Assembly: GCF_000020685.1 (NCBI RefSeq)
Contig: NC_012526.1
Span: 402,001-466,000 of the forward strand
Length of the DNA: 64,000 bases
DNA from: Deinococcus deserti VCD115
Lineage (GTDB): Bacteria > Deinococcota > Deinococci > Deinococcales > Deinococcaceae
Direction: 5' to 3'
Shown here: positions 28,835-38,133 of the stretch, in pieces
Numbering within the stretch: the first letter of the stretch is position 1
How the letters are laid out: the number at the start of each line of letters is the position of its first letter
Program-made: the position numbers and the translations under genes
The notes under the pieces: generated by a model
Told to the model about the DNA's origin: nothing
The model's database searches: none
What the model saw: the letters and a program-made list of their open reading frames with translations, nothing else

Positions 28835-30052
28835 ATGCGCCGCGCCCTGTCTTTCCGCATTGCGTCCATGCTGAGCATTTCAGTTCTGCTGCATGCTCAG
28901 GCGTCTGCAGCACCGGTCCGGGTGGAGTTCTGGCATGCCATGACCGGGGTCAAGGACACGGTTGCTGGCTATGCCCGTGACTTCAACAAGAGCCAGAGCA
29001 GGTACGAGGTGGTTCCGGTCGCCCAGGGCAATTACCGCGAACTGCTGCCCAAGCTGCAGGCGGCCCTCAAGACTGGCAATGCCCCGGCGCTGGTGCAGCT
29101 GGAATTGACGCAGTTCCCGGCCCTGGCGGCCGCAGGTCAGCTGGCGGACCTGAGCCCTGCGGTCGACACGCTGCCGGCCGCAACCCGCAGCGACTTTTAT
29201 CCGGCAGTCTGGCGGGCCGGGGAACTGGGCGGGAAGACCTATGGCCTGCCCTGGAATGTCAGCGTGCCGGTGCTGATGTACAACGCCGGACTGCTGAAAA
29301 AATCAGGTGTGTCCTTCGCCAACACCTGGGCCGGTCTGGAGGAGGCCAGCCGCAAACTGGCGACCGGTGGCCGGCGCCCGCTGGTTGCGGCAGCCGATGC
29401 CTGGACCTTTGAAGCAAACGTGCTGTCGCGGGGCGGACAGCTGGTGAACGGTACCCAGCCGGCCTTGAATGGACCAGACGCCGTGGAAGCCCTGACCCAG
29501 CTCGCGCGCATGGCGCAGGCTGGTCACGCGCAGCCACGCAGCCTCAACGAGGCCACGCGCGCGGCCTTCGACTTTGCCCGTGGTCAGAACGTTTTTGTGC
29601 TGGCCAGTGTGGCCAACTGGACGGACGCACGGCGTCTGCCATTTTTCAGCCTTGGTGTGGCTCCCTTTCCCTGTGAGAAACCCGGAGCCTGCACGGTTCC
29701 CCTGGGGGGTGGAACGCTGGCAGTGCCAAAGGTTAGCAGTGACCAGGAACAGGCTGGGGCAGTAGCCTTCTGGGCCTATCTGAATGAGCCTGCCCGTCTG
29801 GCCGACTGGGTCAGCACCACCGCCTATGCTCCTCCCCGGCGCAGTGTGACGCCCCTGCTCGACAGCTGGTATGCCAAAAACCCGCAGCTCAGGGCCGCCC
29901 ATGGACAGATGAGCCGTGCGGTACCTCGTCCCACCACGCCAGCCTACGCCGAGTGGGTAAAGCTGCTGGAAGACGCCATTCTGGACGCCATAACAGGCAA
30001 GCAGAGTGCCCGCGCTGCTCTGGATGAGGCTCAGCGCCAGGCAAGTCGTTAG
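28835..30052 (+). CDS. ABC transporter extracellular solute-binding protein (UgpB-like)
   Basis: 405 residues with a Sec signal peptide (cleavage near AQASA-APV, residue 23). Family 1 binding-protein features: VEFWHAMTGVKDTV, the Asn-rich approach segment, YGLPWNVSVPVLMYN, and GGGTLAVPKVSSDQEQAGAVAFWAYL. These fit the UgpB group that binds glycerol-3-phosphate or its diesters, or oligosaccharides. No permease or ATPase genes are adjacent, so it is an orphan partner of a system encoded elsewhere. TACACT sits 6 nt before ATG 28835, marking a leaderless start; the upstream in-frame ATG at 28754 is rejected. Confidence 0.88.
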   Translation: MRRALSFRIASMLSISVLLHAQASAAPVRVEFWHAMTGVKDTVAGYARDFNKSQSRYEVVPVAQGNYRELLPKLQAALKTGNAPALVQLELTQFPALAAAGQLADLSPAVDTLPAATRSDFYPAVWRAGELGGKTYGLPWNVSVPVLMYNAGLLKKSGVSFANTWAGLEEASRKLATGGRRPLVAAADAWTFEANVLSRGGQLVNGTQPALNGPDAVEALTQLARMAQAGHAQPRSLNEATRAAFDFARGQNVFVLASVANWTDARRLPFFSLGVAPFPCEKPGACTVPLGGGTLAVPKVSSDQEQAGAVAFWAYLNEPARLADWVSTTAYAPPRRSVTPLLDSWYAKNPQLRAAHGQMSRAVPRPTTPAYAEWVKLLEDAILDAITGKQSARAALDEAQRQASR

Positions 30053-30074
30053 AACCCCCTACACTGCGGCACAG

Positions 30075-30236
30075 ATGTCGGGACTGTCCTTGGTTTATCT
30101 GCTGCTGACTCTGTGCAGCGCGGCCGTATTGGTCTTGTGGTTACGTCGGCCTGGCTCAGTGCGGGCTGAGGTGATCTGGGGGCTGGCAACCATCTTGCCG
30201 TTGTTCGCTGCTCTGGTTGTGGCGCTGAGCCGGTAG
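30075..30236 (+). CDS. Small two-helix membrane protein
   Basis: 53 residues, MSGLSLVYLLLTLCSAAVLV.. It has two predicted TM helices (about 3-23 and 34-51) joined by a basic loop (RRPGSVRAE). TACACT (30060-30065) ends 9 nt before the ATG, overlapping the end of the solute-binding-protein gene region. Unknown function; possibly an accessory of the upstream transporter or an independent small membrane protein. Confidence 0.6.
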   Translation: MSGLSLVYLLLTLCSAAVLVLWLRRPGSVRAEVIWGLATILPLFAALVVALSR

Positions 30237-30474
30237 GAGTGGTGCCTTCATGTCTCGGGGTGAAGAAGGACGTCATACGCTTGAGGCTAAGCTGAGATAA
30301 GCCGTTTAGAGTGGCTCGTTTTCCTGGACGAAATGACCTGCCGTTCATTATGAAGGGCAGGAGTCCGGGCGAGCATCTATACTCAGTTACCGATACCTCA
30401 GGCTGTTCATTTGCTGCAACTCAGTCGAGTGACTTGTGGCCCCCCTACGTGGTTACGTTTCTTAAGGAGACCCC

Positions 30475-31776
30475 ATGCGCGTTCCCGTATTTTCCTTTCT
30501 TCTTCCTGCGCTGCTCCTCGCGTCCTGCGGGTCTTCTCCTCGTGACGCTGCTTCCGTTACGCCCAGTTCTCCTGCGCGGCTGCTGACGGTCAACGTCACG
30601 TCGGCACAGAGCGATGCTGAACTTGTCGCCCGGTATGGCGGTCAGGTGGTGCTGCGGACAACCACCTTCGCCGTGATAGGAGATCCTCAAGCGACCCTGA
30701 GTCCTCAGACGGCGCTGGTGAGCGGGGTTGAGCCTAACCGGGGGGTCCTGCAGGCTGCCGGTGCTGTTGGCCTATGGGGCAATGGAGCCGTCGGGCTCTG
30801 GGGCAACGGCGCTGTTGGCTTGTGGGGCAATGGTGCGGTGGGTTTATGGGCAAATGGCGCAGTTGGCTTGTGGGGCAACGGGGCCGAGAACTTCTGGACC
30901 GACGGGCAATACACAGCGCTGCCTGCCAATACCGAGGCCTGGAAAAGCATTGAACTTGAAGGCGCTTACCGTAATGTGCAGCGCTTGGGCAAGGACATCA
31001 CCATAGCTGTGATCGATACTGGTGTGGACGTGGACCACCCTATGTTTCAGGGCCGCCTGAGTGACTCTTCTACCTGGAAGGATTTTGTCGATGGCGATGA
31101 TCTGCCCCAGGAAGTCGGCACCGCAGGGGAGGGCGAATTCGGCCATGGCACGGTGATCGCCGGGATCGCTGCTCAGATTGCCCCCAATGCCCGGCTCATG
31201 CCCCTGCGGGTGCTGAACCCCGAGGGCGGCGGTGACGTATTGAATGTTGCCGCAGCCATTGTCTGGGCGGCTGATCGTGGTGCGGATGTCATCAACCTCA
31301 GCCTGGGAACCTCAGAGTCCGTGCACGCAATCCAGGCTGCTATCGAGTACGCCAATGTCAAGGGTATCGTCGTGGCGGCGGCAGCCGGGAACTCGGGACA
31401 GAGCTCGCTGGACTATCCTGCCTCGAGCTTTGGAGATTCCTCTCTGAACATCTCTGTGGGCAGCGTGAATAACAGCTGGAATCACAGCACTTTCTCGTCC
31501 TACGGTAAGAGACTGCAGCTGAATGCCCCTGGCGAGATCATTGTCGGGCCCTTCCCGGGACAACGCGCTGCCCAGTGGACCGGCACCTCCATGAGCACCC
31601 CAGTCGTGGCCGGCGCCCTGGCCCTGGGCCTGGGTGAAGGCCGCACACCCCGGGAAGCTGTCGGTGCCCTGAGGGCTACGGCCGTGTCTATTGATTCGGT
31701 GGACGGGAACAAGGCCTACGCCGGGCAGTTGGGGCGTGGACGGCTTGACCTGGATGCTTATACCAGTTCCCAATAA
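30475..31776 (+). CDS. Subtilisin-family (S8) protease lipoprotein with AVGLWGNG repeats
   Basis: 433 residues. Lipoprotein signal with LLASC (Cys18), an I9-like propeptide region (about 35-90), five tandem octapeptides (97-136), then a full S8 domain. The catalytic residues are Asp181 (AVIDTGVD), His224 (GHGTVIAG) and Ser372 (GTSMSTPVVAG); oxyanion Asn306 is in AAGNSG. AAGGAG lies 6 nt before the ATG. The protease should be anchored on a membrane facing the periplasm and may be matured by propeptide removal. The Trp/Gly repeats between pro-region and catalytic domain are not part of the standard family. The next gene starts about 30 bp downstream. Confidence 0.92.
   Translation: MRVPVFSFLLPALLLASCGSSPRDAASVTPSSPARLLTVNVTSAQSDAELVARYGGQVVLRTTTFAVIGDPQATLSPQTALVSGVEPNRGVLQAAGAVGLWGNGAVGLWGNGAVGLWGNGAVGLWANGAVGLWGNGAENFWTDGQYTALPANTEAWKSIELEGAYRNVQRLGKDITIAVIDTGVDVDHPMFQGRLSDSSTWKDFVDGDDLPQEVGTAGEGEFGHGTVIAGIAAQIAPNARLMPLRVLNPEGGGDVLNVAAAIVWAADRGADVINLSLGTSESVHAIQAAIEYANVKGIVVAAAAGNSGQSSLDYPASSFGDSSLNISVGSVNNSWNHSTFSSYGKRLQLNAPGEIIVGPFPGQRAAQWTGTSMSTPVVAGALALGLGEGRTPREAVGALRATAVSIDSVDGNKAYAGQLGRGRLDLDAYTSSQ
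30763..30882 (+). repeat. Five tandem 24-bp coding repeats (AVGLWGNG)
   Basis: Units encode residues 97-136 of the S8 protease; the fourth is AVGLWANG. Synonymous positions differ between units (CTA, CTC, TTG and TTA for Leu; AAT and AAC for Asn) while the peptide is constant, which points to selection on the protein rather than very recent duplication. Confidence 0.95.
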
Positions 31777-31806
31777 TTGAAAAACATCTGAGAGGGCCAG
31801 CGGCGT

Positions 31807-34329
31807 ATGCTGATGCCCACTGTTATGTCGATGCGTCCAGACCAGGATCCCTCACCCTCGGAAGAACGCGGCGACGCCACCGAACCCCCATCATTGTCTG
31901 CCCTGGAGGCGCAACTGGTGCAGGCAGAAGCGGCGGTTCGCACGGGCGAGTTTGCAGTTGCCTATCAGGCGCTGCAGGCCAGCGAAGCGCATGAGCAGCT
32001 CGGCGCCCGTCGGCAGTTGGTTGCGGGCCTGATCTGCCGCAGCGAGGGCAGGAGCAGAGAGGCCCTGCGCTGTTTCCAGCAGGCCATCGCGACCGCGCAG
32101 CACTTCGGGCAGCCTGGCCTTCAGGCGGACGCCCTGATGCAGCTTGCACAGGAGCAGCACCGGCAACTGCATAGTCGGGAAGCCCTGCGGACCCTCAGGG
32201 ACGCGCTGAGCATCCGGGAGGAGCTTGGTGATGTTGCCGGGATGGTCTACGCCCAAAGTAATGTCGCCCTGATCCTGATTGCCCTCGGAGAGCAGGAGAA
32301 GGCACTCTCTGTCCTTCAGGAGGCCCTGGGTTCCCTGAAGGAGTCCGGACTTCCTGCACCGGAAATTCATGTTCGTGCGAACCTTGGCATGCTGCTGCTT
32401 GAGCGCAATGATGTTGAGGAAGCCAGGGCACAGTTTCTGAAGGCACTGGCGCTGGCTGACCACAATGGAGACCCTGCTTCCCGGATCACCCTTGCCTTGA
32501 ACGCAGGTGAAGCTTCCCGGCAGCTGGGAGATCTGGAGACCGCACGCGGTTACCTGCAAGAAGCCCTGACCGGCGCCCGGCACCTCAGTGACCTGCGTCT
32601 GCAGGCGGCGGCGCTGCACAGCCTGGCCCTGATGCATGCTGCCGCCAACGAGCATAAGGTGGCCGAGGACTACCTGCATGACGCCTACCGGCTGGCGGAG
32701 CAGCAGGGCGATCTGGATGCCCAGATCGATGCTCTGCTGGGTCTGGGCGGGTCGCTGCTGGGACGCCATGAGACGCTGCAGGCTGCCGATTCCCTGTCGC
32801 GGGCCTTAACCCTGAGCGAACTTGGGTCCCGGAGACTGAAACAGGTCCAGGCCCATCTTCTGCTGGCGAGCGCGCACGAGCCACGCGAACCGTATGAGAC
32901 GATCTGGCACCTGCGGCGGGTCATGGAATTGCAGGGTGAACTGAGCAACGAAAGCAGAGAGCAGCAGCTGCGTGACGTCACTGCGCAGCTGGAGGTCGAA
33001 AGTGCCAAGCGCACTGCGGAGTACGAGCGTGAGCTGCGCGAGCAGGCCGAGCACACGGTGCAGGCCCAGCTCATTGAGCTGGAACGTGGCCGGCTGACTG
33101 ACCACCTGACTGGTCTGCCCAATCGCCTGATGCTCAGCGCCCACCTGGATCAGGTCAGCCGGCAGGCCCAGCCGTTCACACTGGTGATGCTGGACATCGA
33201 CCAGTTCAGATTCCTCAATGACTCGCACGGGTATGACGTTGCAGACAGCCTGCTGCGCCTTGTGGCGACCCGATTACAGGAGGCGGTGCATCCCGGAGAG
33301 ACCCTGGCACGCACCGGTCCTGATGAATTCACCCTGCTCAGTCCATCGGGGATGGTCGAAGAACTCAGAAACCGCGTCTCCGGTGCCTTGCAGGGCCTGA
33401 CCCTGGGTACAGGAACATCCAGTGTGCCTGTCACGGTCAGTGCCGGGGCAGCCTGCTGGCCTGACCATGGCCTCCGGGCAGATGAGGTGCGGCGTGTGAC
33501 GACAGTGGCGCTGCAGGAGGCCCAGCGCGAAGGCCATGCCTGGCGGGTCTATGATCCGGCCCAGCACACCGGCCCAGGTCTGGAGCAGGCCCTGGCGACA
33601 GCCCTTTCAAATGGTGAGTTTGAACTGCACTATCAGCCGGTGGTGGATGACCCGTCCGGACAGGTCGTGAGTGCTGAGGCGCTGCTGCGCTGGAACAGCG
33701 CGGTGCACGGTCCACAGAGTCCGGCCGTCTTTATTCCGCTGCTGGAGCGCAGCGGCCAGATCGTGCGGGTTGGCGAGTGGGTGCTGCACGAAGCGTGCCG
33801 CGCCGCGGCCGGATGGGGTGGGGTACGGGTGGCGGTCAATCTTTCTGCGCTGCAGTTCGCAAGCGGTGACCTGATCGGTACGGTGCGCAGCGCCCTGGAC
33901 AGCAGTGGGTTACCTCCGGAGCAGCTGGAGCTGGAAATTACCGAGAGCCTGATGATGCAGAATCCGACCCGCACTGCTGACCTGCTCGACCGGCTGCGGT
34001 CACTGGGTGTAGGCGTCATGCTCGACGATTTTGGTACGGGCTACAGCAGCCTGAGCTACATCCACCACTTTGCTCTGAGCGGAGTCAAGATCGACCGTGA
34101 GTTTGTGCGGCAGCTGGACACCGAAACCAGGGCGCGCGGTCAGGTAATTATCCGCGCAGTCGTGCAGATCTGCGGCGATTTAGGTCTGAAGGTCGTGGCC
34201 GAAGGCATCGAGACGCAGGCACAGCGTGAAGTGCTGCGCGAAATGAGCGTTTCGCAGATGCAGGGCTTTCTGTTCGCGCGTCCTGCTCTCAACTGGACGC
34301 CAGCCTCCTGGCTGCCACTGGAACACTGA
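31807..34329 (+). CDS. TPR-GGDEF(degenerate)-EAL protein
   Basis: Up to 840 residues, no TM helix. About eight TPR repeats (25-385), a coiled linker, a GGDEF domain (about 415-575) and an EAL domain (about 590-835). The GGDEF site reads TGPDEF, so diguanylate cyclase activity is doubtful and the domain may only bind GTP. The EAL domain keeps EALLRW, ELEITESLM, DDFGTGYSSLSY and VVAEGIET, so cyclic-di-GMP hydrolysis is likely. The start is uncertain among ATG 31807, 31813, 31825 and 31831. It follows the protease gene by 30 bp. The TPR input mirrors the histidine kinase at 6.9 kb. Confidence 0.88.
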   Translation: MLMPTVMSMRPDQDPSPSEERGDATEPPSLSALEAQLVQAEAAVRTGEFAVAYQALQASEAHEQLGARRQLVAGLICRSEGRSREALRCFQQAIATAQHFGQPGLQADALMQLAQEQHRQLHSREALRTLRDALSIREELGDVAGMVYAQSNVALILIALGEQEKALSVLQEALGSLKESGLPAPEIHVRANLGMLLLERNDVEEARAQFLKALALADHNGDPASRITLALNAGEASRQLGDLETARGYLQEALTGARHLSDLRLQAAALHSLALMHAAANEHKVAEDYLHDAYRLAEQQGDLDAQIDALLGLGGSLLGRHETLQAADSLSRALTLSELGSRRLKQVQAHLLLASAHEPREPYETIWHLRRVMELQGELSNESREQQLRDVTAQLEVESAKRTAEYERELREQAEHTVQAQLIELERGRLTDHLTGLPNRLMLSAHLDQVSRQAQPFTLVMLDIDQFRFLNDSHGYDVADSLLRLVATRLQEAVHPGETLARTGPDEFTLLSPSGMVEELRNRVSGALQGLTLGTGTSSVPVTVSAGAACWPDHGLRADEVRRVTTVALQEAQREGHAWRVYDPAQHTGPGLEQALATALSNGEFELHYQPVVDDPSGQVVSAEALLRWNSAVHGPQSPAVFIPLLERSGQIVRVGEWVLHEACRAAAGWGGVRVAVNLSALQFASGDLIGTVRSALDSSGLPPEQLELEITESLMMQNPTRTADLLDRLRSLGVGVMLDDFGTGYSSLSYIHHFALSGVKIDREFVRQLDTETRARGQVIIRAVVQICGDLGLKVVAEGIETQAQREVLREMSVSQMQGFLFARPALNWTPASWLPLEH

Positions 34330-34358
34330 GCTGTACTGGCGTCTTGTTCTGTTCCCTG

Positions 34359-35018
34359 TTATTCGCCAAGGTAGCGGCGCAGGTCATCGATGCTGTGACT
34401 GTTGCCAATGACAACCAGACGGTCATGGTGACGCACCTCATGCTCGGCGCGGGGAGTCACCTCCACCTTGCCGGCGCGGCTCACGGCAATCACCTGCACG
34501 CTGAAGCGCCCGGTGAGGTTCAGGTCCCGCAGGGTGCCACGTAAGCGCTCGTTGGCCTCGATTTCCACAATCGCGTAATCGCCGCCCAGGTCCAGGGTGT
34601 CCACGATATTGGGGGTAGCAATCTGCCGGGCCAGCCGCACGCCCATGTCATGTTCCGGGCGAATGACCAGGTCGGCCCCAATGCGCTCCAGCACCCGGCG
34701 GGCCATCTCGTCAACAGCCTTGCACACCACGTAGGGGGCTCCCAGGCTCTTGGCGTTCATGGTGGCCAGAATGTTGGCCTGCACATCGGTACCGATGGCC
34801 ACCACCACGACGTCGAAGTCCTGCGCCCCGATGGACCGCAGCGCCCGCTCATCGGTGGCGTCCACGATGGCCGCGTGGGTCACGAGGTTCATGACGCGCT
34901 CCACGTTCTCCTCGTTCTGATCAATGGCGACCACCTCGTGGCCCATCTCGTAGAGCGTGGTGGCGACGGCGGTTCCGAACCGCCCCAGGCCGATAACAAG
35001 GCATTGCTTGATCTTCAT
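34359..35018 (-). CDS. ktrA: Potassium uptake regulatory subunit (KtrA/TrkA, RCK domains)
   Basis: A 219-residue cytoplasmic gating protein. The RCK_N Rossmann fold has GLGRFGTAVA and the acidic VAIDQNEENVE that binds nucleotide (about 1-130); RCK_C (about 140-219) is where cyclic di-AMP binds in studied KtrA proteins. The single-RCK length matches KtrA rather than the double-length TrkA. GAGAGGA lies 5 nt before the ATG, with TACGCT about 20 nt further upstream on the - strand as a likely -10. The channel subunit gene lies 124 bp upstream on the same strand. Confidence 0.92.
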   Translation of the reverse strand: MKIKQCLVIGLGRFGTAVATTLYEMGHEVVAIDQNEENVERVMNLVTHAAIVDATDERALRSIGAQDFDVVVVAIGTDVQANILATMNAKSLGAPYVVCKAVDEMARRVLERIGADLVIRPEHDMGVRLARQIATPNIVDTLDLGGDYAIVEIEANERLRGTLRDLNLTGRFSVQVIAVSRAGKVEVTPRAEHEVRHHDRLVVIGNSHSIDDLRRYLGE

Positions 35019-35142
35019 TCAGTCCTCTCTGAGATGCAGCGTAGCAGGGCTGAGATACGGGCCGGGGGTCAGGAGACAAGCGTAGTCCGGGTGGTCTGCC
35101 GGTTGATCGTTATACCGGGCCCGCGCTTGTCAGCCTAGGGAT

Positions 35143-36519
35143 TTACCCCACCAGGATGTCCTGTTCAGCCGGGTACTTGATGGCGTTGCGCCGTTGCTGG
35201 CGCTGATTGAGGGCCAGCGCGAAGGTCACGGGTCCGATACGGCCCAGGTACATCAGCACGGTCAGAATCAGCAGACCTGGGTCATTGACGAGATGGGTGG
35301 TGTTCATGGTGAGGCCCACGGTGGCGGCGGCACTGACGGTCTCGAACAGCAGATGGGTAAAGCCCAGCTCCGGATTGGTGACCAGCATGGCAAAAAATGC
35401 CGTGAACACCAGCAGGGTGTAAATGGTGGTGATGGTCCCGGCCCGCACGACGTTCTCCGGCAGGATGCGCCGCTTGAAGGTGATCAGCTCGGTCCGGCCG
35501 CTGACCAGATTCCAGGCACTGCCCAGAAGAATGGCAAAGGTGCTCGTCTTGATGCCTCCGCCGGTTGAACCGCTGTTGGCACCGATAAACATCAGGGCGA
35601 TCATCAGAAAGAGACTGGCGTTGGTCAGGCTTTCTATATCCACCGTAGCGAAGCCGCCGGAGCGCGGAGTGACACTCTGAAAAAAGGCCGTCAGCAGCCG
35701 TCCCCCCATGCCCAGGTCTCCAAGCGTCCGGGTGTTGTGCCATTCCAGCAGCAGCAGCGCCAACGTGCCCAGCACCAGCAGCGCAGCCGTCGTGCTCAGC
35801 GTAAGCTTGCTGTACACCAGCAGGCGGTTACGCCGGGGGCTGCGCCAGTGGGCCAGCACGTTGAGCTGCACCAGGAAACCCAGGCCACCGAGAATAATCT
35901 GCAGGGCAATCACACCGGACACCAGTGGATCCTGGGCGTACTGGGCCATGCCACCGGGCATCACCACAAAGCCCGCGTTGTTGTAAGCACTGATGGAGTG
36001 AAAGACCGCGTGGTACAGGCCCTCACCCCAGCCGAACTGAGGCACGAAGCGCAGCGCCAGCAGAGCCGCCCCAGCGGCCTCCGCCACCATGGTGTACAGG
36101 AAAATGGTCCGCACGAGAGACAGCACGCTGCCTACGTTCAGTGCATTGATCTGCTGCACCAGATGCTGGCGCTCGGTGAAGTTCACGCGCCGTCCTGCCA
36201 ACAGGGCGAACAGCGTTCCGAACGCGATGATGCCCAGGCCGCCAATCTGCGAAAGCAGAATAATGATGACCTGTCCCGTGCGGGTAAAGACCTCCGCAGT
36301 GTCGGCGACAACCAGACCGGTAATACAGATGGCGCTGGTGGCCGTAAACAGCAGATCGATGCTGTTGAGCTTCGCCCCTGGGGTCGTCACGCCGGGCAGA
36401 TGCAGCAGCAGGGTCCCCACCACGATTCCCACGATGTAGACCAGGGCAATGAGTTGCGGAGGTTGAAGCCGCGAAATCAGGGTCCGCTGAGGCCGGGGAG
36501 ACAAAGGAGTCAAGGTCAT
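35143..36519 (-). CDS. ktrB: Potassium uptake channel subunit (KtrB/TrkH)
   Basis: 458 residues with the four M1-P-M2 repeats of the SKT family. Pore loops are TATSAICITGLVV, SISAYNNAGFVV, QSVTPRSGGFATVD and VSAAATVGLTMN, each with the expected central Gly. The size fits KtrB. The start at ATG 36519 (MTLTPLSPRPQ) precedes the first helix; the open frame further upstream is not family-like. Acting with KtrA, it imports K+ (Na+-linked in some bacteria). About 380 bp of upstream leader separates it from the divergent methyltransferase gene. Confidence 0.93.
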   Translation of the reverse strand: MTLTPLSPRPQRTLISRLQPPQLIALVYIVGIVVGTLLLHLPGVTTPGAKLNSIDLLFTATSAICITGLVVADTAEVFTRTGQVIIILLSQIGGLGIIAFGTLFALLAGRRVNFTERQHLVQQINALNVGSVLSLVRTIFLYTMVAEAAGAALLALRFVPQFGWGEGLYHAVFHSISAYNNAGFVVMPGGMAQYAQDPLVSGVIALQIILGGLGFLVQLNVLAHWRSPRRNRLLVYSKLTLSTTAALLVLGTLALLLLEWHNTRTLGDLGMGGRLLTAFFQSVTPRSGGFATVDIESLTNASLFLMIALMFIGANSGSTGGGIKTSTFAILLGSAWNLVSGRTELITFKRRILPENVVRAGTITTIYTLLVFTAFFAMLVTNPELGFTHLLFETVSAAATVGLTMNTTHLVNDPGLLILTVLMYLGRIGPVTFALALNQRQQRRNAIKYPAEQDILVG

Positions 36520-36884
36520 GAAGTCTGGGAAAGCTGCCTGTTTTCTGAGGAGCGACGTTGGTCCGGCGAGCAGCCGGGCTGAAAGGCCGCAGGAAACAGC
36601 AGGCCCAGGCGCCCCAGGAACAGAGCAAGACCAGGCACAGGCTGATGAACAGGGCGGGGTCGGCTTCCTTTGTTCAGAACCTCCGCCGTGGCTACAGCAC
36701 CGGTACCGCCCGGGCAGCGCCGTGCTGGAACAACCTGCAGTGGAAGCGGCAGACTGAAAAGAGTCAGCCACGGCCGGCCGCTCGGCCCACCACAGGCAGA
36801 AATTTCTGAAACACGCGGCAGGGCAGGGGTGCGTGTCATAAACCGCGCCGAGTCTACCACTGCCCTTCGTGCCTCGTCTGACGC
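36520..36884. other. Long leader/intergenic region of ktrB
   Basis: No gene recognised. Because K+ channel genes often carry cyclic-di-AMP (ydaO) riboswitches, I looked for that motif on the - strand and did not find convincing conserved blocks. It holds the + strand promoter of the methyltransferase at its end. Confidence 0.4.
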
Positions 36885-36890
36885 TATACT
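36885..36890 (+). promoter_or_regulatory. -10 box of the methyltransferase gene
   Basis: TATACT, 8 nt before ATG 36899. Confidence 0.55.
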
Positions 36891-36898
36891 GCCCTGCT

Positions 36899-37993
36899 AT
36901 GCCCCGCTCCCCCGCACGTTCCGACCGCCCCGCTCAACGGGGACAGGCCCCGTCCGGGCGCAAGGCCAGTCGTCCTAAAACCGACCACCGCACGCGTCAG
37001 CCTGCCAATGAATATGAACTGGAGGTCCTGAGTGGCCTTGAGCGTGTGGCTGCCACCGAACTTGAGGCGGTGCCGCTGGCCCGCGATATCCGTGGTCTGC
37101 GTTTCTGGTTTCCTGGAGACCCACAGCGACTGACGCGGCTGCGCTCCGCAGTCGCGACCTACCGGGTGCGCAACTGGGACGTGCCGCGTCCGCGCGGGCT
37201 GCTGGGGCACCAGCAGTTAGGGGAGTTGACCGAGTTCCTCCACAGTGTGGTGGCTTTCGGGGGGCACGCCTCCTTCCGTCTGGGCGCTGCAGGCAAGGAA
37301 TCCACGGTGATGCAACGCCTGGCCGAAGAACTTGAGGAGCGCCTGAACCTGCCCCACAAGCCTGAAGACGGCGAACTGCTGATCCGCCTGCGCCCCCAGG
37401 AGCAGGGAGGCTGGGACGTGCTGGCCCGCATTACTCCCCGCCCCCTGACAGCGCGCCCCTGGCGGGTATGCAACATGACCGGCGGCCTGAATGCCAGCAT
37501 TGCCTACGCGACTCACAAGCTGGCCGGACAGCGCGACATTGACCGCATTTTCAACCCTATGAGCGGCAGTGGCACGCTGCTGGTCGAGCGCGCCCTGATG
37601 GGCCCGTACGACGCGCTGGTGGGGGTAGATATCGATCCCAAGGCGGTCGAATGTTCCCGCAGTAACCTGAAAGCCGCTGGCCGCGAAGTGGAAGTGGCCA
37701 TGGTGGACGCGCTGCATACCGGGTTGCCGGCACGCAGCTTCGATCTGGTCGTCGCGGACCTGCCCTGGGGCGACGCCATTGGCACCCACGGCGGAAACGA
37801 GGTTCTGTACCCGGCCTTCCTGACCGAGATGCATCGCCTGACCAGCCGTCAGGGACGCGTGGCGGTCATTACCCACGAGATTCGTCTGTTCGAGCGCCTG
37901 TTGCGCGATCAGAGCAAATGGCACGCCCACGAGCTGCTGCAGGTGTACAGCGGTGGTCACTGGCCCAAGGTTTATCTGCTGACCAAGCGCTGA
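36899..37993 (+). CDS. THUMP-domain class I SAM-dependent RNA methyltransferase
   Basis: 364 residues. A disordered basic N-terminus (1-40), a THUMP RNA-binding region (about 45-175), then a Rossmann methyltransferase with motif [17 protein letters not shown], an acidic turn [10 protein letters not shown], and catalytic motif IV ADLPWGD (the N/D-PP-F/Y/W class that methylates exocyclic amines of guanosine). This is the RlmL/Trm14/TrmN family, which makes N2-methylguanosine in tRNA or 23S rRNA. Trm14/TrmN is found in Thermus and likely here, but the substrate cannot be fixed from sequence. Confidence 0.88.
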   Translation: MPRSPARSDRPAQRGQAPSGRKASRPKTDHRTRQPANEYELEVLSGLERVAATELEAVPLARDIRGLRFWFPGDPQRLTRLRSAVATYRVRNWDVPRPRGLLGHQQLGELTEFLHSVVAFGGHASFRLGAAGKESTVMQRLAEELEERLNLPHKPEDGELLIRLRPQEQGGWDVLARITPRPLTARPWRVCNMTGGLNASIAYATHKLAGQRDIDRIFNPMSGSGTLLVERALMGPYDALVGVDIDPKAVECSRSNLKAAGREVEVAMVDALHTGLPARSFDLVVADLPWGDAIGTHGGNEVLYPAFLTEMHRLTSRQGRVAVITHEIRLFERLLRDQSKWHAHELLQVYSGGHWPKVYLLTKR

Positions 37994-38133
37994 GCAAAGG
38001 GTTCGCCAGGCCCTCTGTCGTCTGGCAGCAGCCCACCGGGCCGTGCAGACTGCTGGTGCCCGGGGCGCCGCCGTCAAATTCTCCGGCAGCGCCGGCCAGC
38101 ACTGCCCAGGCCCGGCAGGCGGTACCTTTGGGC

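Noticed and set aside
36520..36884. ydaO (cyclic-di-AMP) riboswitch before ktrB
   Set aside because: The conserved blocks of that riboswitch could not be aligned by eye; left as a check only.
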